From contig CATPBN010000197.1 in NCBI GenBank assembly GCA_955652635.1, positions 1 to 9,332 of the forward strand: a stretch of 9,332 nt of DNA, read 5' to 3'. Each line of letters begins with the position of its first letter. Positions within the stretch are counted from its first letter, which is position 1. Source of the stretch: an uncultured Gemmatimonadaceae bacterium (lineage in GTDB: Bacteria; Gemmatimonadota; Gemmatimonadetes; Gemmatimonadales; Gemmatimonadaceae). Made by a program: the position numbers and the translations under genes. Below, piece after piece: positions 6,484-9,332 of this stretch. The notes beneath the pieces are model-generated. The model did not search any database. It was not told the DNA's origin and saw only the letters and a list, made by a program, of their open reading frames with translations.

Positions 6484-7463
6484 TGCTTCCGCCGGATGCG
6501 ACTCGCCGGCATCAGGCCAGAGGAGGCTCGGAGGTCGATCGTCCGCGCAATCGCGGCGTGATAATCCTCCCCAATGGATTCACCCTCGCGAGTCTCTTCT
6601 TCGGGATGTTTGCGATCGTAGCAGCATCTCGAACCGAGTTCGATACGGCTGGACTCTACGTCGTCTTCGGCGGCGTATGCGATGCGCTGGACGGCAGGGT
6701 GGCTCGCGCTACCGGAACGGGATCGAGATTCGGCTCGGAGCTCGATTCTCTCGTGGACGCGATCACGTTCGGGCTGGCTCCGGCGATGATCATGTACTTC
6801 GCCGTACTCAACAGAAACGGGTGGGACTGGATCTTTGCGTTCTTTTTCACCGCTTGCGCGGTGATCAGACTGGCGCGCTTCAACGTCGAGCAGGCGGGTC
6901 GCGCCAAGAAATACTTCCATGGTCTGCCGAGTCCGGCCGCGGGGATGACATTGGCGACCTACTACTGGTTCAGCCAGACGCCGCTCTACAATCAGACAGT
7001 CCTGGGCGATCTCAACTGGACTACAGGCCTCCGCGGGGTGATGCTGCTGCTGGCGTTTCTCATGATCAGCAACGTCTCGTATCCCGCCATCCCGACGGTC
7101 GGGTTCAGAAAGATCAGCGAGATCTTGGGCACGCTCGTCGTTGTCACGACGTTCATCGGAGTGCTGTTCCTGCGGAAGGAGTTCTACTTCCCTGCTCTCA
7201 TCTGCTACGTCGTATACGGGCTGGCGAAGACGGTGATCTTCGGATTGCTGGACAGGCGTCCGGTGGGTGATTCTCCCGTGATCTCCGACGACGACGAGCC
7301 GTTTGTTCTCACCGCCCAAGGCGCCGTTGCCTCAGGCGGTGAATCGGCTCGGCAGCGTCCCAACCGGCGGAGGAGAAGGCGTCGTCCCCCGGGTCACGGT
7401 GAGCCACCTCCGGGCGGACCCGCCGATACTTCGCCCCCAGCTCCCCTTGGAGGACAACCCTGA
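6483..7463 (+). CDS. pssA: CDP-diacylglycerol-serine O-phosphatidyltransferase with Arg/Pro-rich tail
   Basis: PssA transfers the phosphatidyl group from CDP-diacylglycerol to serine in the inner membrane. The CDP-alcohol phosphatidyltransferase motif is complete: Asp67, Asp70-Gly71, Ala74-Arg75, Gly84, Asp88 and Asp92 (within CDALDGRVAR and GSELDSLVD). HGLPSPAAG (146-154) is typical of the PssA branch. Several hydrophobic segments follow, at about 26-50, 92-110, 115-130, 182-205, 213-230 and 233-254. The final roughly 65 residues are unusual: an acidic stretch (SDDDEP), then seven consecutive arginines (295-301), then a Pro/Gly-rich end. The start is taken as ATG 6483 (TGATG overlap with psd). 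A TTG at 6480, one codon earlier, is possible and lies nearer the GGGAGAG at 6465-6471. The protein has 326 residues. Confidence 0.93.
   Translation: MLPPDATRRHQARGGSEVDRPRNRGVIILPNGFTLASLFFGMFAIVAASRTEFDTAGLYVVFGGVCDALDGRVARATGTGSRFGSELDSLVDAITFGLAPAMIMYFAVLNRNGWDWIFAFFFTACAVIRLARFNVEQAGRAKKYFHGLPSPAAGMTLATYYWFSQTPLYNQTVLGDLNWTTGLRGVMLLLAFLMISNVSYPAIPTVGFRKISEILGTLVVVTTFIGVLFLRKEFYFPALICYVVYGLAKTVIFGLLDRRPVGDSPVISDDDEPFVLTAQGAVASGGESARQRPNRRRRRRRPPGHGEPPPGGPADTSPPAPLGGQP
7449..7453 (+). promoter_or_regulatory. Strong Shine-Dalgarno for purS inside the pssA 3' end
   Basis: GGAGG sits nine bases before the purS ATG at 7463, within the last codons of pssA. It is the best ribosome binding site in the operon and may let purS be translated at a rate independent of pssA. 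Confidence 0.6.
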
Positions 7464-7720
7464 TGTCGAAGTTCCGCATCGCCGTTCACATCACGCCCCG
7501 GAAAGGATTGCTCGACCCGCAGGGAAAGGCCGTGAGCGATGCGCTACACACTCTTGGCTTCAAAGCCGTCAAGAACGTTCACGTCGGCAGGTACATCATT
7601 ATCGAGACCGATTCATACGATGCGATCACCGCTGAAGAAGCCGTGACCGAGATGTGCGGGAAGCTTCTCGCGAATCCAGTCACCGAGGATTTCGAGATCG
7701 AATCGGCGGTGCCCGCATGA
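7463..7720 (+). CDS. purS: Phosphoribosylformylglycinamidine synthase subunit PurS
   Basis: PurS is the small bridging subunit of the three-part FGAM synthetase, holding PurQ to PurL so that ammonia can pass between their active sites. The 85-residue length is normal. Typical features are the first strand FRIAVHITPRKGLLDPQG (4-21), the helix leading to LGFKAVKNVHVGRYI (31-45), and the C-terminal LLANPVTEDFEIE (68-80). It overlaps the pssA stop by one base (TGATG), carries a strong Shine-Dalgarno, and shares an ATGA overlap with purQ. Co-translation with purQ and purL would help complex assembly. Confidence 0.95.
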   Translation: MSKFRIAVHITPRKGLLDPQGKAVSDALHTLGFKAVKNVHVGRYIIIETDSYDAITAEEAVTEMCGKLLANPVTEDFEIESAVPA

Positions 7721-8409
7721 AGTTCGGGATCGTGACGTTCCCCGGCTCGAACTGCGATTACGACGCCTATCACGCCGTGACAGAGATCCTGGGCGAGGAA
7801 GCCACTTATCTCTGGCACAAGGATCACGACCTCCAGGGCTCGGACGTGATCATTCTGCCCGGCGGCTTCAGCTACGGTGACTACCTGCGCGCGGGCGCGA
7901 TCGCCCGATTCAGCCCGATCATGCAGGAGATCGCCGCGCACGCGAAGAGTGGTGCTCCCGTGATCGGTATTTGCAACGGCTTCCAGATCGCTTGCGAAGC
8001 CGGGTTGCTCCCAGGAGCCCTGATGCGGAACTCGCACCTTCAGTTCGTTTCCGCGCAGGTGCGCATTCGGGTGGAGAACTCCGGCACACTGTTCACCAAC
8101 CTCTACGAGACCCACGAGATTCTGAGAGTTCCGGTAGCGCACGGCGAGGGGCGATATGTCGCTTCGCCTGAGGTTCTCGACGATCTCGAGAATGACGCGC
8201 GTGTTATCTTCAGGTATGCGGACGCCAAGGGGAATATCAGCGCGGACGCCAATCCCAACGGCTCCGAGCGCAACATCGCCGGAATCGTCAACGACGGTGG
8301 AAACGTGCTCGGCATGATGCCGCATCCGGAGCGCGCTTGCAGTCCACTCGTCGGCTCGAGTGACGGCGTGCGATTTTTCGAATCGATTCTCGCTCGCGTG
8401 GCGGCCTGA
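7717..8409 (+). CDS. purQ: Phosphoribosylformylglycinamidine synthase subunit PurQ (glutaminase)
   Basis: PurQ is a class I glutamine amidotransferase that releases ammonia from glutamine for FGAM formation on PurL. The 230-residue protein starts MKFGIVTFPGSNCD, the standard PurQ N-terminus, at ATG 7717. The frame is open from 7654, but the upstream part lies within purS. The oxyanion region LPGGFSYGDYLRAGAIA (47-63), the nucleophile elbow GICNGFQ with Cys86, and the triad partners His203 and Glu205 (MMPHPE) are present. The triad is intact, so activity is expected. Its start overlaps the purS stop by ATGA, and purL starts one base after its stop. Confidence 0.96.
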   Translation: MKFGIVTFPGSNCDYDAYHAVTEILGEEATYLWHKDHDLQGSDVIILPGGFSYGDYLRAGAIARFSPIMQEIAAHAKSGAPVIGICNGFQIACEAGLLPGALMRNSHLQFVSAQVRIRVENSGTLFTNLYETHEILRVPVAHGEGRYVASPEVLDDLENDARVIFRYADAKGNISADANPNGSERNIAGIVNDGGNVLGMMPHPERACSPLVGSSDGVRFFESILARVAA

Positions 8410-8410
8410 A

Positions 8411-9332
8411 ATGTCAGTAGTCGCGCCCCCCCCCCGTCCCGGCGATCCCGTAATCACACCCGCACTCGTCGCGGAGCACGGGATCACGACGCTGGAGTAC
8501 GATCGTCTCGTCGCGATGCTCGGCCGCACGCCGACATTCACCGAACTCGGCATCGTGAGCGCGCTGTGGAGCGAGCACTGCTCGTACAAGCATTCGCGCC
8601 CGGTCCTCAGGACCCTTCCAACGGAAGCGCCATACGTCCTTCAGGGACCGGGCGAGAACGCGGGCGTGATCTCCATCGGCGACGGACTCGCCGTCGCGTT
8701 CAAGATCGAGTCGCACAACCATCCCTCGGCGGTCGAGCCCTATCAGGGCGCGGCGACTGGCGTGGGCGGGATCCTTCGAGATGTATTCACGATGGGTGCG
8801 CGGCCGATTGCAATGCTGAACTCGCTGCGGTTCGGAAGCCTCGAGAGCTCGCGAGTGCGGTATCTGTTCTCGGGCGTCGTCAAAGGGATCGGAGACTACG
8901 GCAACTGCGTCGGCATTCCGACGGTGGCCGGCGAGATCGTCTTCGACCGCGCCTACGAGAATAATCCGCTGGTCAACGCGATGTGCGTCGGCTTGCTGCA
9001 CGAGGGCGATCTGATCCGCGCCAAGGCCGAAGGCGTCGGGAATCCAATCATCGCAGTGGGTGCCCGCACCGGCCGGGACGGAATCCACGGAGCGTCGTTC
9101 GCATCAGAAGATCTCTCCGAGGCAAGCGACGCCAAGCGCCCGCGCGTTCAGGTTGGCGATCCATTCACGGAGAAGCTGCTGCTCGAAGCGAGCCTGGAGC
9201 TGATCAAGAGCGGGCACATAGTCGCGATTCAGGACATGGGAGCCGCCGGTCTGACCTCCTCTTCGGCGGAGATGGCCGAGCGCGGAGACGTGGGTGTGAC
9301 GATCGACGTGAGCAAGGTTCCGACCCGCGAGA
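8411..9332 (+). CDS. purL: Phosphoribosylformylglycinamidine synthase subunit PurL, N-terminal 307 residues (runs off right edge)
   Basis: PurL is the ATP-dependent synthetase subunit that converts FGAR to FGAM. Translation from ATG 8411 stays open to the window end, giving 307 codons of an expected roughly 740. The sequence closely follows the small-type PurL of B. subtilis: SEHCSYKHS (54-62) with catalytic His56, LQGPGENAGVI (77-87), FKIESHNHPSAVEPYQGAA (97-115), GNCVGIPTVAGE (164-175), GRDGIHGASFASED (221-234), and QDMGAAGLTSSSAEM (274-288). The C-terminal ATP-binding and AIRS-like domains lie beyond the window. The N-terminus before residue 20 is Pro-rich, encoded partly by a run of ten C. 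The start is favoured over an in-frame ATG at 8516 because the segment between aligns with the family. One base separates it from the purQ stop, and no strong Shine-Dalgarno is present. Confidence 0.95.
   Translation, partial: MSVVAPPPRPGDPVITPALVAEHGITTLEYDRLVAMLGRTPTFTELGIVSALWSEHCSYKHSRPVLRTLPTEAPYVLQGPGENAGVISIGDGLAVAFKIESHNHPSAVEPYQGAATGVGGILRDVFTMGARPIAMLNSLRFGSLESSRVRYLFSGVVKGIGDYGNCVGIPTVAGEIVFDRAYENNPLVNAMCVGLLHEGDLIRAKAEGVGNPIIAVGARTGRDGIHGASFASEDLSEASDAKRPRVQVGDPFTEKLLLEASLELIKSGHIVAIQDMGAAGLTSSSAEMAERGDVGVTIDVSKVPTRE
8426..8435 (+). repeat. Ten-C homopolymer in purL codons 6-9
   Basis: A run of ten C encodes Pro-Pro-Pro and the first base of an Arg codon just after the purL start. 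The frame is intact as given. Loss of one C would bring TAA at 8451-8453 into frame. Gain of one would move translation into an alternative open frame continuing to about 8964. Such tracts are prone to slippage in vivo and to miscounts in sequencing. Confidence 0.85.

Noticed and set aside
6321..7319. 332-codon open frame on the minus strand opposite pssA
   Set aside because: Composition is rich in Arg, Glu and His with no domain, as expected for the complement of GC-rich coding sequence. The plus strand encodes a clear PssA.
7579..8589. 336-codon open frame on the minus strand opposite purS, purQ and purL
   Set aside because: It spans three well-supported genes on the other strand and shows no family motif.
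8566..8964. 132-codon plus-strand frame inside purL
   Set aside because: It is the +1 frame of purL with no recognisable domain. The 8411 frame matches PurL throughout. It matters only as the frame reached if the poly-C tract gained a base.

Overview
The window is GC-rich, gene-dense bacterial chromosome with one partial gene on the minus strand and ten consecutive genes on the plus strand. No mobile element, CRISPR array, tRNA or rRNA gene was seen. The only non-coding stretch is a 126-base divergent intergenic region (477-602). Gene content and high GC suggest a soil-type environmental bacterium. From memory, the truA / transaldolase-like / htrA / purB / purC / psd / pssA / purSQL combination fits Gemmatimonadota best, but this is inference and a database search is needed to confirm it.

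Layout. At 1-476 (minus) lies the N-terminal part of a GAF-like protein that leaves the window at its left edge. Region 477-602 holds a candidate sigma70-type promoter for the plus strand and a small inverted/tandem repeat. From 603 onward there is one apparent operon: truA (tRNA pseudouridine synthase), a transaldolase/FSA-like protein lacking the Schiff-base lysine, an HtrA-like serine protease with two PDZ domains and a probable lipoprotein signal, purB, purC, psd, pssA, purS, purQ, and the first 307 codons of purL, which runs off the right edge.

Every junction in the plus-strand array is a stop/start overlap of 1-4 bases (ATGA, TTGA, TGATG, TAGTG), except purQ/purL, which has a one-base gap. 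This implies one polycistronic mRNA with extensive translational coupling.

Function. PurS, PurQ and PurL form the FGAM synthetase complex. PurC makes SAICAR, and PurB cleaves both SAICAR and adenylosuccinate. Inside this purine set sit pssA and psd, which perform successive steps from CDP-diacylglycerol to phosphatidylethanolamine. The operon thus links nucleotide supply, membrane lipid synthesis, tRNA modification and envelope proteolysis, a growth-related mix.

Most notable points: the transaldolase-fold protein has Gln where the catalytic Lys85 of fructose-6-phosphate aldolase should be and lacks other active-site residues. PurB and PurC resemble the eukaryotic-type enzymes. A 10-C homopolymer lies in codons 6-9 of purL. 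The truA promoter geometry predicts a leaderless mRNA. I found no clear sign of a wholly new multi-gene system; the degenerate aldolase is the best candidate for undescribed biology.
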